This document shows, in pieces, positions 35,278 to 43,345 of a stretch of 64,000 nt of DNA. The stretch spans positions 872,980 to 936,979 of the forward strand of contig NZ_CP010827.1 of the NCBI RefSeq assembly GCF_000833575.1, in the 5' to 3' direction. The notes beneath the pieces were generated by a model that saw only the letters and a program-made list of their open reading frames with translations, was not told where the DNA came from and did not search any database. Numbering within the stretch: position 1 is the stretch's first letter; the number at the start of each line of letters is the position of its first letter. The DNA comes from Corynebacterium singulare. Lineage in GTDB: Bacteria > Actinomycetota > Actinomycetes > Mycobacteriales > Mycobacteriaceae. Made by a program: the position numbers and the translations under genes.

Positions 35278-36531
35278 TCAGTCTTCGGGGTGACGGTAAT
35301 CGCGGTAGTTGCGCTGAATGTTGATTTGATCTGCGACAAACTTGGCGTCGTGCCAGCAGCCCCAAATAAACGACGAGCCACGACGTGACTGCCACGGCAG
35401 TCCGACGAAGTAAACACCGTGCGCAGTAGAGACTCCACGGTTGTGAATCGGAGTACCTTGGCTATCGACAGCGTTTTCTACGTCGAGCCAGGCGTAATCT
35501 CTCCCATATCCGGTGGCCCAAAGGATGCTATTCACACCATTGGCCTTCAGTTCGAGCTCTTGTAGCGGATTTACTACGCATTCAGGATCAGGTCCCAAAG
35601 TGTGGGCCTCGGGTTCTTCGGGGAGATCTAGCCCATTCTGTTCAATGAATGCGTCTGCCTCTCGAAGGAGTGAGAGATAGTTTTCGTCTCCCTCATGGAT
35701 ATTGCGTGCGAGGTCTGCAGCAAATTTCATGCGACCGTTTTCATACGGTCCGGCGCGTCCTACGAGCGTGATTCCTTTAGCTGCGAGATCTCGGAAATCC
35801 ACGGTGTGACCGCCCTTGGCACCGGTAACTGAGATAGTGACATGTTCAGCGCCTTCTGCTGGTGTTGCCATATCCCACTTATCTAAGACGCCGAGCCAGT
35901 AGACAAAATCGCGGTTTCGATACCGACGAGGAGGACGATCGTGAGGACCTACGGCAAGGTAGACCTCCCGGCCCGCGTCGCGGAGCTCGTCTGCAATCTG
36001 AACGCCGGAAGACCCCGCACCAACAACGAGTACCCCGCCTTCGGGAAGATCTCCTGGGTTGTGGTAGTCGGATGAGTGGATTTGGAAGATTTCTTCTTGT
36101 GGGACTACGGCAGGGATTGCGGGGACCTGAAATGCTCCAGTGGCGGCAACGACAAAGTCACAGTCATACGTGTCCTCGGAAGTTTCCACAATGAATCCGT
36201 GACCGCCATCCTTGCGAGTCACTTTCCTGACGGTTATTCCCTCTTTAACCGGTAGATCGAAAAGCTTGGTGTATTTCACCATGTAGTCAGCGACTTCTTC
36301 TTTAGGGACGAAGCGTTCTTGGTCTCCCTCGAACTTCAACCCTGGGAAACGATCGTGCCAAGCGGGGCCATTTGCAACGAGAGAGTCCCATCGTTCCGAG
36401 CGCCAGCGAGAAGCGATTTTGTCTCGTTCAAGGACGATGTGGTCGATCCTGTAGGAGCGAAGATGTTCGCTAGTTGCAATACCAGCTTGGCCAGCGCCGA
36501 TAATGACGACTTCCTTTTTGATGTGAGGCAT
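35278..36531 (-). CDS. Flavin-containing monooxygenase (CzcO/YUCCA-like)
   Basis: 417 aa from ATG 36531 (MPHIKKEVVI), with GGAG 7 nt upstream. An FAD motif VVIIGAGQAGIATSEHL lies at 7-24. A sequence FQIHSSDYHNPGDL stands at the place of the FMO fingerprint FxGxxxHxxxY. The NADPH motif is GGVLVVGAGSSGVQIADEL, and a WATGYGRDYAWLD motif is near the C-terminus. It inserts one oxygen atom into a soft nucleophile or carbonyl. It is the first gene of the leftward operon and divergent from a LysR gene, so it should be the committing step of the pathway. Confidence 0.92.
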   Translation of the reverse strand: MPHIKKEVVIIGAGQAGIATSEHLRSYRIDHIVLERDKIASRWRSERWDSLVANGPAWHDRFPGLKFEGDQERFVPKEEVADYMVKYTKLFDLPVKEGITVRKVTRKDGGHGFIVETSEDTYDCDFVVAATGAFQVPAIPAVVPQEEIFQIHSSDYHNPGDLPEGGVLVVGAGSSGVQIADELRDAGREVYLAVGPHDRPPRRYRNRDFVYWLGVLDKWDMATPAEGAEHVTISVTGAKGGHTVDFRDLAAKGITLVGRAGPYENGRMKFAADLARNIHEGDENYLSLLREADAFIEQNGLDLPEEPEAHTLGPDPECVVNPLQELELKANGVNSILWATGYGRDYAWLDVENAVDSQGTPIHNRGVSTAHGVYFVGLPWQSRRGSSFIWGCWHDAKFVADQINIQRNYRDYRHPED

Positions 36532-36679
36532 ACAAAACTCCAAATGTCGGAAAATGAGGCTGGATCACGGTCGTAAAGGTAAAGTGCGGCACACTGTCTA
36601 GAAAGTGTGATCCAGATATCAATAGTCTGTTGTGGGGGTGCGAGTTAAAGCAAGTACCTTCTACGTACAAAGATCATCA

Positions 36680-36693
36680 ATTATTCTGATAAT
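36680..36693. promoter_or_regulatory. Candidate LysR box, FMO operon
   Basis: ATTAT-TCTG-ATAAT is a perfect inverted repeat containing the T-N11-A LysR-type core. It lies between the divergent FMO operon (start 36531) and the LysR gene (start 36762). Confidence 0.55.
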
Positions 36694-36761
36694 AGGCATG
36701 ACCTGTATTTTTTGCGGTGGAGAGTGCGGTTTTGGGTATTTGATGGGTAAAGGAGCAGACA

Positions 36762-37673
36762 GTGGCAAAGACTGAATCGGCGATAACGCTGACGCAAATG
36801 CGTTACTTTGTGCGGGTGGCTGAGCTGAGGTCGATGAGCGCAGCTGCAGATGAGCTTTTTGTAGCTCCGTCCGCAGTGTCAATGGCTATCTCACAGCTTG
36901 AGCAGGCTGTTGGATGTCAGCTTCTGATGCGACGTCGTTCAAAGGGGGTTGCCCTTACGGATCAGGGGCGAATTTTCTATCCGCATTGCCTAAGGGTTCT
37001 AACGGGGGTTAAGGACGCGGTTGATAGTGTGCGGACGGGTGCTTTGGGGGGACGGTTGACGGCTGGATGCTTTACGACTCTCGCGCAGTTTTGGATTCCG
37101 GATATTGTAGAAGGAATTCATGCGAGCCATCCAGGGGTGGATGTTGATATTTGGGAATGTGATGCGGACCAGTTGGAGGACGCATTGTCACAGCGGAAAA
37201 TTGAGGCTGCCCTTGCATATGACTTCGATTATGGCCGAGAGATTGAATTTGTCCCAATGGGCACAGCACCTCTTTATGCAGTTTTTGGAGATGGTCACCG
37301 GTTCGCTCATGCGGAAAAGGTGGAATTGTCCTCGTTGGCGTCTGATCCCCTAGTGCTGTTGGACTTGGGGAAATCCTCAAACTATTTCTTGTCTGTGTTT
37401 CGTGAGGCAGGGGTTGAACCGCTGGTGAGTTATAGATTCGAGAGCTTTGAGATTGTTAGATCTATGGTTGCAAGGGGTTATGGGTATTCCGTGCTTAATC
37501 AGTCGCCGGTGCATGACCTGACTAACGAAGGACTGCATTTGAATCGTGTGCCGATAGTTGGGGCGGAGGAGGGGCTTCGGGTCGGGGTAATTAAGCGAAG
37601 GGGGGAGAATCTGTCGCTGAGGGCGGAATTGTTTGTTGACACCGTGCGATTGTTGCTGCAGGAGCGTCGATAG
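36762..37673 (+). CDS. LysR-family regulator of the FMO operon
   Basis: 303 aa, GTG start with AAAGGAG upstream. The N-terminal winged helix-turn-helix (about 10-65) reads ITLTQMRYFVRVAELRSMSA then AADELFVAPSAVSMAISQLE. The C-terminal LysR effector domain extends from about 90. It is divergent from the FMO-RidA-DUF1028-M20 operon with a LysR box between, the standard arrangement for an activator responding to a pathway inducer. The second LysR at 39414 is a homologue with an almost parallel layout. Confidence 0.93.
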   Translation: MAKTESAITLTQMRYFVRVAELRSMSAAADELFVAPSAVSMAISQLEQAVGCQLLMRRRSKGVALTDQGRIFYPHCLRVLTGVKDAVDSVRTGALGGRLTAGCFTTLAQFWIPDIVEGIHASHPGVDVDIWECDADQLEDALSQRKIEAALAYDFDYGREIEFVPMGTAPLYAVFGDGHRFAHAEKVELSSLASDPLVLLDLGKSSNYFLSVFREAGVEPLVSYRFESFEIVRSMVARGYGYSVLNQSPVHDLTNEGLHLNRVPIVGAEEGLRVGVIKRRGENLSLRAELFVDTVRLLLQERR

Positions 37674-37758
37674 TTGCACTACGAAGTGCTCGGAGGGCTA
37701 AGTGACCCGGTGGGCCTCTAGGGCTATTTGGCGAAATGGTATTAAGAAAAGTGAAGGG

Positions 37759-37774
37759 GGTATCAAAAAATACC
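37759..37774. promoter_or_regulatory. Inverted repeat upstream of the MFS transporter
   Basis: GGTAT-CAAAAA-ATACC is a perfect 5-bp inverted repeat with a T-N11-A-like core, 157 bp before the transporter start. It could be a LysR target that ties transporter expression to the pathway. Confidence 0.45.
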
Positions 37775-37930
37775 GATAGACTAAACGTCAGAGTTGCCAT
37801 ACTGTGATCCGTAATACGCGCCAGTGTAAGGCGCATCACGTTGGAAGTATAAATACTGTCTTGTCACTCAGAATTTCAATTGTGGTGTCCAACACAGACC
37901 TGGCGGTAGGATCACGCAAAGGATTGGATA

Positions 37931-39286
37931 ATGACGAACTCAATAGATCAAAGAAAGGCTGCGTCACCTCAAGAACTACGGCGCAACACCATTGCCGGGG
38001 CAATCGGTGTCCTCGTCCACTGGTTCGACTGGGCAGTTTATGCCTATCTGGCGACTACGATTTCCCACGTATTTTTTCCCTCCGACGATGAAACGGCCAG
38101 CCTTCTCTCTGTATTTGCGGTCTTCGCGGTTGCTTTCTTCGTTCGGCCTCTTGGCTCCGTGATATTTGGTCATATTGGCGACACACTCGGGCGAAAGAAA
38201 ACCCTCTCATTTGTCATCATTACGATGGCTGTGGGAACCCTCATGATCGGACTGATTCCATCCCATGAAACTATCGGTATCTGGGCTCCGATCTTGTTGA
38301 TTGTCGCCCGGGTGATTCAAGGTATCGCGGCTGGAGGAGAATTCGGTTCTGCCGCATCGTTCCTTTCTGAATACTCGCCGCGCGGAAAACGTGGTTTTGG
38401 AACCTCGTGGATTGAATTTGGCTCTGTTATGGGATTCCTTTTGGCTTCCGTGGTGGTGGCCGGAATGCACTTGACGCTTTCCGATGAAGCAATTATGGCT
38501 TGGGGATGGCGAGTTCCATTCTTGCTGACTGTCCCTCTGGCAGCAGTAGGCCTTTGGATCAGATTGAAAATTGAAGACACGCCAGAATTTCAAACACTGC
38601 AAGAGGAGGATATTGTTCCTGAGGCCCCTCTGAAAGAGGTATTTCAGAAAAACTCCAAGCAGTTTTTCCAAACAATTGGTATTGAGATTTTCATGAATTG
38701 CACGTTCTATGTGGTCATGGTTTATCTCATCACTTACCAAGAGACAGTTGCAGGCATTGAACCTGGTGTGGCTTCCATATTGTCTGCGGTCGCTTCGATT
38801 GTTGCCGCGGCTATGATTCCACTAGCTGGAATTTGGTCCGACAAAATCGGACGAAAACCGGTATTGTTTACCGCTGCAGCATTGCTTATCGTATTGGCGT
38901 TCCCAATGTTCTTGCTTATGAAGCAGGGGACTGCGCTGGCAGGGTTTATCGCTACCTTTGGGCTTGCGGCATCTCTTGCGCTTATTCTTGGTACCCATTC
39001 GGCAACCGTATCCGAGCTTTTCCCGACACGTACCCGACAATCAGGCTTATCGATGGCTTATTCAATTGCTGGAGCTTTCTTTGCCGGCACCCTTCCGTAC
39101 CTGAATACGTGGCTCATCGATGTCACTGGCAACGACATGATTCCGGCATACACGCTAATTGTGGTCGCGATAATTGGCGTGATTACTCTGCTTACAATTC
39201 CTGAGACGAAAGGTATTGCTCTCTTGCACGAATCGGACCTGGCTGGCGCAAAGAGGAATAAAAAAGAGGCTCTTCTAGGAGAATGA
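37931..39286 (+). CDS. MFS transporter, metabolite:H+ symporter type
   Basis: 451 aa with 12 transmembrane helices. NTIAGAIGVLVHWFDWAVYA and the loop motif FGHIGDTLGRKKTL, plus ASFLSEYSPRGKRGFGTSWI, place it in the MHS branch (ProP, ShiA, KgtP, citrate/alpha-ketoglutarate-type carriers) that takes up organic acids and zwitterions with protons. It sits between two LysR genes facing the catabolic operon, so it is the likely importer of the substrate. AAAGGA lies 11 nt before ATG. Confidence 0.93.
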   Translation: MTNSIDQRKAASPQELRRNTIAGAIGVLVHWFDWAVYAYLATTISHVFFPSDDETASLLSVFAVFAVAFFVRPLGSVIFGHIGDTLGRKKTLSFVIITMAVGTLMIGLIPSHETIGIWAPILLIVARVIQGIAAGGEFGSAASFLSEYSPRGKRGFGTSWIEFGSVMGFLLASVVVAGMHLTLSDEAIMAWGWRVPFLLTVPLAAVGLWIRLKIEDTPEFQTLQEEDIVPEAPLKEVFQKNSKQFFQTIGIEIFMNCTFYVVMVYLITYQETVAGIEPGVASILSAVASIVAAAMIPLAGIWSDKIGRKPVLFTAAALLIVLAFPMFLLMKQGTALAGFIATFGLAASLALILGTHSATVSELFPTRTRQSGLSMAYSIAGAFFAGTLPYLNTWLIDVTGNDMIPAYTLIVVAIIGVITLLTIPETKGIALLHESDLAGAKRNKKEALLGE

Positions 39287-39351
39287 ACTATCAATGATAC
39301 ATCTCGCCCCTAAGCGGGTGTGACTATACTTCCGGTAGAAGATTGCCACGA

Positions 39352-39390
39352 TTGCAGGGTGACAGCAAGCATTTACGGGCCCTGCAATTT
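39352..39390 (+). terminator. Terminator of the MFS gene
   Basis: TTGCAGGG (39352-39359) and CCCTGCAA (39380-39387) form a perfect 8-bp stem followed by TTTTGG. It ends just before the LysR start, so it may also act as an attenuator for that gene. Confidence 0.65.
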
Positions 39391-39413
39391 TGGCGTTGGA
39401 AGAAAGGTATTCG

Positions 39414-40313
39414 TTGGGTATTTCCTTTCGACAGCTCGAGTACTTTGACGCCGTCGCTGAAACTGGCAGTGTGACTGCGGCTGCTTCAAAACTATTTGTC
39501 TCGCAGTCGGCGATTTCGAGCGCAATCGGTGAGCTAGAGTCAAGCCTTAATGTCTCCTTGTTTATACGTCATCCTCGTGGGTTGTCTCTAAGTGCGGATG
39601 GTCTCGTAATTCTGAGACATGCAAAGGCTGCACTCGGTGTTGTCAGTGAAATCCAAAATGTTGCACGCCACTTGGGGCAGGAGATTTCGGGGTCTATTCG
39701 TCTCGGCTGTTATTCAACAATCGCGCCGCGTCTAGTTCCTCCTCTTGTAGAACTATTGGAATCAAAGTATCCAGAATTGCGGTTATCTTTTGAAACAGGA
39801 GATCGTTCCAAGCTTATCGATGGCCTGCGGCGCGGAAACTTCGATGTCATCGTGATTTACGATTACAGTTTTGAACAGGGGCTGAATGAAGTTGGAACGA
39901 TTACTGAGCTAACGGCGGTTAAACCGTATGCCTTACTGCCTTCTGAACACCCTCTGGCAGGTTCCCCTTCTGTTTGGTTGGAGCAGTTGGTCGAGGACCG
40001 ATTTATCCTTTTCGAATTGAAGCCAGCAGCACAATATTTTCTGTCCTTGTTCGAGAAAGTCAAGTTAAAGCCAAAAGTTTGGTTTCGGACCGGAAGCAAT
40101 GAAGTTATCCGAGGTATGGTGGCCCGCGGCCTGGGATATTCCTTATTGACTCAATATTCGGAACTCAGTTTTTCGCATGACGGGAATGCTTATGTTCAAA
40201 AGCAGCTTTCGAATGATTTTGATGCGCTGCCTATCGTAGCGGTCACTTTGAAAGGGGGAGAAGAGCGGGCAAAAGTCGATGTATTTCTTTCGTTGCTTAA
40301 GGAACTCTATTGA
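39414..40313 (+). CDS. LysR-family regulator (second copy)
   Basis: 299 aa from TTG 39414 (MGISFRQLEYFDAVAETGSV), chosen because AGAAAGG lies 6 nt upstream; an earlier TTG at 39390 falls inside the T-run of the terminator. The winged helix-turn-helix is in TAAASKLFVSQSAISSAIGE, and the effector domain follows. Its design and C-terminal segments (MVARGLGYSLLTQY versus MVARGYGYSVLNQS) show it is a homologue of the LysR at 36762. It probably regulates the MFS gene or shares the pathway inducer. Confidence 0.9.
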   Translation: MGISFRQLEYFDAVAETGSVTAAASKLFVSQSAISSAIGELESSLNVSLFIRHPRGLSLSADGLVILRHAKAALGVVSEIQNVARHLGQEISGSIRLGCYSTIAPRLVPPLVELLESKYPELRLSFETGDRSKLIDGLRRGNFDVIVIYDYSFEQGLNEVGTITELTAVKPYALLPSEHPLAGSPSVWLEQLVEDRFILFELKPAAQYFLSLFEKVKLKPKVWFRTGSNEVIRGMVARGLGYSLLTQYSELSFSHDGNAYVQKQLSNDFDALPIVAVTLKGGEERAKVDVFLSLLKELY

Positions 40314-40401
40314 GGATTAAAATCCCAGTAATATGGGGTTGCGGCTTTCATTGTTTGCCAATTTTGCCGTGCATGAACGGGCTAGAGGCCCAGCTACGGA
40401 G

Positions 40402-40408
40402 CTTGTAG
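40402..40408. repeat. Left target-site duplication of the IS
   Basis: CTTGTAG directly precedes the TG end of the element and is repeated at 43043-43049. Confidence 0.9.
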
Positions 40409-40442
40409 TGTTGCGCGGGGGTATCTAGTAACACCGTGGTGA
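40409..40442. repeat. Left terminal repeat of the IS21 element
   Basis: Begins TGTTGCGC and contains TATCTAGTAACACCGTGGTG; pairs imperfectly with the right end at 43009-43042. Confidence 0.85.
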
Positions 40443-40543
40443 CTATCTAGTAACGGGATGGTGAGTATCGAGTAACACTTTGGGGGAAGATTCTTCTGAC
40501 CGCGTGACAAAAGGGCTCGCGGCATAATCAGAGGAGTCCGATC

Positions 40544-42178
40544 GTGACTGATTACCGGGCCGTGATGGACCTTGTCTTACAAGGCTGGTCCGTCCGTCAA
40601 ATCTGCTCGACTGTGCGTTGCTCACATACCACAGTCCAAAAGGCCCGCCAGACAATGGCGGCACACCAGATCACAACCCATGAACAACTCGCCGGCATCA
40701 CCGACGAAGAAATGGCCACATGGTTTGTTGATGGTCGAAGTCTTGCCCAAGGAGACTTCGTGCCCATCGACTTCGACGCGGTGGCCAAAGCACGTACCGG
40801 CCGAAACAAAGTCACTCTCCAAGTCTTGTGGGGCCGCTACACCACCCAACCTGCCCGTCCGTCTCAGCGTTACTACAGCTACGAGCGGTTCCGCCAGCTT
40901 GTCGCCGAACACGTTGATGCCACAGGACTTACCGCACGCATTACGCATATCCCGGCACACACTATGCAAGTCGACTGGGCCGGTACCACAATGCGGCTGT
41001 TTGACCCGATTGATGCCCGGGGTGCAAAAGTCAGTATTTTCGTGGCGTCACTGCCGTATTCCGGAATGTTGTTTGCCTGTGCTTGCCCGAACCAGCGGCA
41101 AGCAGCATGGCTGTGGGCGCATATCCAAGCGTTTGAATACTTCGGTGGCGTCGCTGAAGTCATTGTGCCTGATAATGCTTCGACAGCGTCACACGCAATC
41201 GGTGCTGCTGACCGCAACCGGCAGGTTAATTCCACCTACGAGGAATTCCTCGAGCATTACAACACTGCCGCGCTGCCTGCTCGCGCTCGGCGTCCGAAGG
41301 ACAAGGCGAACGTGGAAGCGGCAGTCAAGATCATCACCCAAAAAGTCATCCATACCCTCCACGGGCATCAATGCGTTGGGCTCGATGAACTCAATGCACG
41401 CATCCGCAGCCTAGTTGACGGTATCAATGACGCGGTACCCTTTCGTGGCACCTGCACCAGCAGAAGAATGCTCTTTAATGAGTTTGAACGTGATGTGCTT
41501 GGCCAACTTCCCGCATCACCGTGGCAGCATACCGAATGGAAACGCGCGAAAGTCGCCCCCAACTTCCACATCACCGTCAATACTGCTCACTATTCGGTGC
41601 CCTACCAGCTCGTCGGCCGCACTGTCGATGTACGCATCACCGGCAACGAAGTAACCGTCTTTGACGCTGGGCAGCGTGTTGCCACCCACCAGCTAGCCCA
41701 AGCCCGGGGGATCTATGTCACTGACGTGGATCATATTCCTGCCACCATGGCTGATACCACAGGACTGTGGACCAGTGACTACTTCTACCGTGAAGCAGCC
41801 AAGATCGGGCCAGCGACCCAGAAAGTCATCGCAGAACTCATCAGCGCAAAGGCAATCCCTGCCCAGGCATATCAGTCGTGTCGAAACGTACTAAATATGG
41901 GCAAGCACGCCAACAAGGCGATTTTGGAACAAGCCTGTGCCCGCCTGATCGCACCTGATGGCGCAAGGAGGGCCGTGTCGTATACCGCGGTGAAAAACAT
42001 GATGGCTGCGGTACGCAAAGACCAATCCACCCGCCCGACAGGCCATGATCTTCTGCCAACAACACCGCCTGAAACACCACCAGCAGTACACGCACGTGAT
42101 ACCCGCGGCGCGTATCTGGGTGGGTCTGCTCAGTTCAGCATGGAAAACCTTAGGAAGAAAGGACCTTCGCAGTCATGA
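40544..42178 (+). CDS. istA: IS21-family transposase IstA
   Basis: 544 aa, GTG start with GAGGAG 7 nt upstream. An N-terminal helix-turn-helix (about 5-45, GWSVRQICSTVRCSHTTVQ) binds the ends. The rve/DDE core holds MQVDWAGTTMRLFD (first Asp) and EVIVPDNAST (second Asp), with the Glu in the PKDKANVEAAVKI helix. A C-terminal beta-barrel domain begins FHITVNTAHYSVPYQLVG. It cuts and joins the IS ends together with IstB. No frameshift or stop is visible, so it is probably active. Confidence 0.96.
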   Translation: MTDYRAVMDLVLQGWSVRQICSTVRCSHTTVQKARQTMAAHQITTHEQLAGITDEEMATWFVDGRSLAQGDFVPIDFDAVAKARTGRNKVTLQVLWGRYTTQPARPSQRYYSYERFRQLVAEHVDATGLTARITHIPAHTMQVDWAGTTMRLFDPIDARGAKVSIFVASLPYSGMLFACACPNQRQAAWLWAHIQAFEYFGGVAEVIVPDNASTASHAIGAADRNRQVNSTYEEFLEHYNTAALPARARRPKDKANVEAAVKIITQKVIHTLHGHQCVGLDELNARIRSLVDGINDAVPFRGTCTSRRMLFNEFERDVLGQLPASPWQHTEWKRAKVAPNFHITVNTAHYSVPYQLVGRTVDVRITGNEVTVFDAGQRVATHQLAQARGIYVTDVDHIPATMADTTGLWTSDYFYREAAKIGPATQKVIAELISAKAIPAQAYQSCRNVLNMGKHANKAILEQACARLIAPDGARRAVSYTAVKNMMAAVRKDQSTRPTGHDLLPTTPPETPPAVHARDTRGAYLGGSAQFSMENLRKKGPSQS

Positions 42179-42951
42179 CACAGCCACAACCAGCATCGGC
42201 ATCAGCACGCTTTCTAGATGAATCGGTCCTGCCGGTCTTTACCGATCTGCGAATGACGGCCTTCGGCCGAACCGTGATTGATATTGCCGCAGATCCCGTC
42301 TTCGACTCGTGGAGCTTTTCTGACAAGGTGCTCCACGCACTCGATAAAGAAGTCGCGGCCAAGCGTGAGAGACGAGTCAACAAACTACTCAAAGCATCCC
42401 GATCGCCAAATCTTGATGCATGTATCGAAGACATCACCTACGCACCCGGCCGCAACCTCAACAAAGAGCAAATCACCAGACTCGCTCACTGCCAATGGTG
42501 TCAAAAAGCGCAAAGCATTGTCATCCTCGGCAAATCATCCGTCGGCAAAACCTACCTGGCCCAAGCACTGCTAACCGCCGCGTGCAGAAACGACTACTCC
42601 GCCCGCTTCTTCCGCACAGACACACTAGCCAACCAGCTGATGGTGCTACGCCATAATGACGCAGCACGCATGGAATTTCTTCAAGACCTACACCTGGCAG
42701 ACGTACTCGTTCTTGACGACTTCCTAACAACCCCGATTGATGCAGCCACAGCACACCAGCTACTCAATATTCTTGCGGAACGTGAACACCGGGGATCAAC
42801 GATCGTGACCTCACAGTTCACGCCCGACGAGTGGTACAAATCCATCCCGGATGCTGTCATCGCCGAGTCGATACTGAATCGGCTTGTCGTTGGCGCTGAG
42901 ATCATCACACTGGAAGGACCCAACATGCGCCTAGAAGGCAACGCAGAGTAG
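42175..42951 (+). CDS. istB: IS21-family helper ATPase IstB
   Basis: 258 aa. AAA+ domain with Walker A GKSSVGKTYLAQ (about 121-132) and Walker B VLVLDDFLTTP, and a sensor-like IVTSQF. It starts by 4-bp ATGA overlap with istA, the usual arrangement for this pair. IstB is the ATP-dependent target selector and stimulator of the transposase. Complete. Confidence 0.96.
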   Translation: MTQPQPASASARFLDESVLPVFTDLRMTAFGRTVIDIAADPVFDSWSFSDKVLHALDKEVAAKRERRVNKLLKASRSPNLDACIEDITYAPGRNLNKEQITRLAHCQWCQKAQSIVILGKSSVGKTYLAQALLTAACRNDYSARFFRTDTLANQLMVLRHNDAARMEFLQDLHLADVLVLDDFLTTPIDAATAHQLLNILAEREHRGSTIVTSQFTPDEWYKSIPDAVIAESILNRLVVGAEIITLEGPNMRLEGNAE

Positions 42952-43008
42952 TTGCTCATAAGCAACGCCCGGGTGTTACTCAATACTCACCCGGGCGTTA
43001 CTGCTTGC

Positions 43009-43042
43009 TCACCACGGCGTTACTAAATACGTGGTCCTAACA
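43009..43042. repeat. Right terminal repeat of the IS21 element
   Basis: Contains TCACCACGGCGTTACTAAATA and ends CCTAACA; 25 of 34 positions pair with the left end. Confidence 0.85.
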
Positions 43043-43049
43043 CTTGTAG
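43043..43049. repeat. Right target-site duplication of the IS
   Basis: CTTGTAG directly follows the CA end, identical to 40402-40408. Confidence 0.9.
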
Positions 43050-43109
43050 GCCAAAAATGGGGCACAAATATGTGTCGAGCAGCTCACTGTCGTGTTGAGC
43101 TTCCGGGAC

Positions 43110-43142
43110 GCCCCAGAGAGTCGAATCGCTAGTTTCTGGGGC
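43110..43142 (-). repeat. tRNA-like mini-hairpin, remnant of tRNA-Arg ends
   Basis: On the minus strand this 33-nt unit starts GCCCCAGA and ends TCTGGGGC. The outer 7 nt on each side are identical to the acceptor arms of the neighbouring tRNA-Arg(CCT), and the interior carries GATTCGACTC, a T-loop-like TTCGA. D and anticodon arms are absent. It may be a collapsed tRNA copy or an attachment-site remnant. Confidence 0.65.
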
Positions 43143-43158
43143 AACTGAAAACGAAAAA

Positions 43159-43191
43159 TCTCGAGACACCGACCGGAACGATGTCTCGAGA
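43159..43191 (-). terminator. Terminator of tRNA-Arg
   Basis: TCTCGAGACA (43159-43168) and TGTCTCGAGA (43182-43191) form a perfect 10-bp stem. On the minus strand it is followed by TTTTTCG, 10 bp after the tRNA 3' end. Confidence 0.9.
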
Positions 43192-43201
43192 CTTCACATG
43201 G

Positions 43202-43274
43202 TGCCCCAGAGAAGATTCGAACTTCCGACACCGGCTTTAGGAGAGCCGTGCTCTATCCCCTGAGCTACTGGGGC
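43202..43274 (-). tRNA. tRNA-Arg (anticodon CCT)
   Basis: 73 nt. Acceptor stem GCCCCAG / CTGGGGC with discriminator A, D-arm GTAGCTCAGGGG, anticodon loop CTCCTAA in the stem GGCTCT/AAAGCC region, and T-arm GTTCGAATC. The CCA is not encoded beyond ACCA-like context. The site marks the right border of the accessory block. Confidence 0.95.
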
Positions 43275-43345
43275 GGGGGTGCGTTGTGCACCTAGGTAAG
43301 ACTAGCAGCACCGCTCGGTGTGGCGGTAAATGCGTCGCCTTGGAT

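Larger units (their letters stand above)
40409..43042 (+). mobile_element. Complete IS21-family insertion sequence
   Basis: 2,634 bp with 5'-TG...CA-3' ends, as in IS21. The 34-bp terminal repeats match at 25 of 34 positions, best in TAGTAAC and CCGTGGTGA. The ends carry multiple internal copies of the AGTAAC-type repeat (left at 40444 and 40466; right in 42970-43000), typical transposase-binding arrays. It encodes istA and istB with overlapping ATGA. Both 7-bp target copies are identical, so insertion is recent. It lies between the second LysR gene and tRNA-Arg. Confidence 0.95.
29631..43201. other. Accessory block next to tRNA-Arg(CCT)
   Basis: Genes here are visibly more AT-rich, with codons such as AAT, TTT and GAA that the flanking core genes avoid. 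The content is variable: restriction-modification, a catabolic operon with regulators and transporter, and an IS. The block breaks the order seen in C. glutamicum, where OsmC/phosphatase-type genes and thyA/folA are close together. It ends at the 3' side of tRNA-Arg, a classic integration site, but no integrase gene is present and the left boundary is not defined by a visible repeat. Confidence 0.55.

Noticed and set aside
43281..43345. Additional RNA gene between tRNA-Arg and mrx1
   Set aside because: Only a short ACCGC/GCGGT pairing is present; no tRNA or small-RNA signature.
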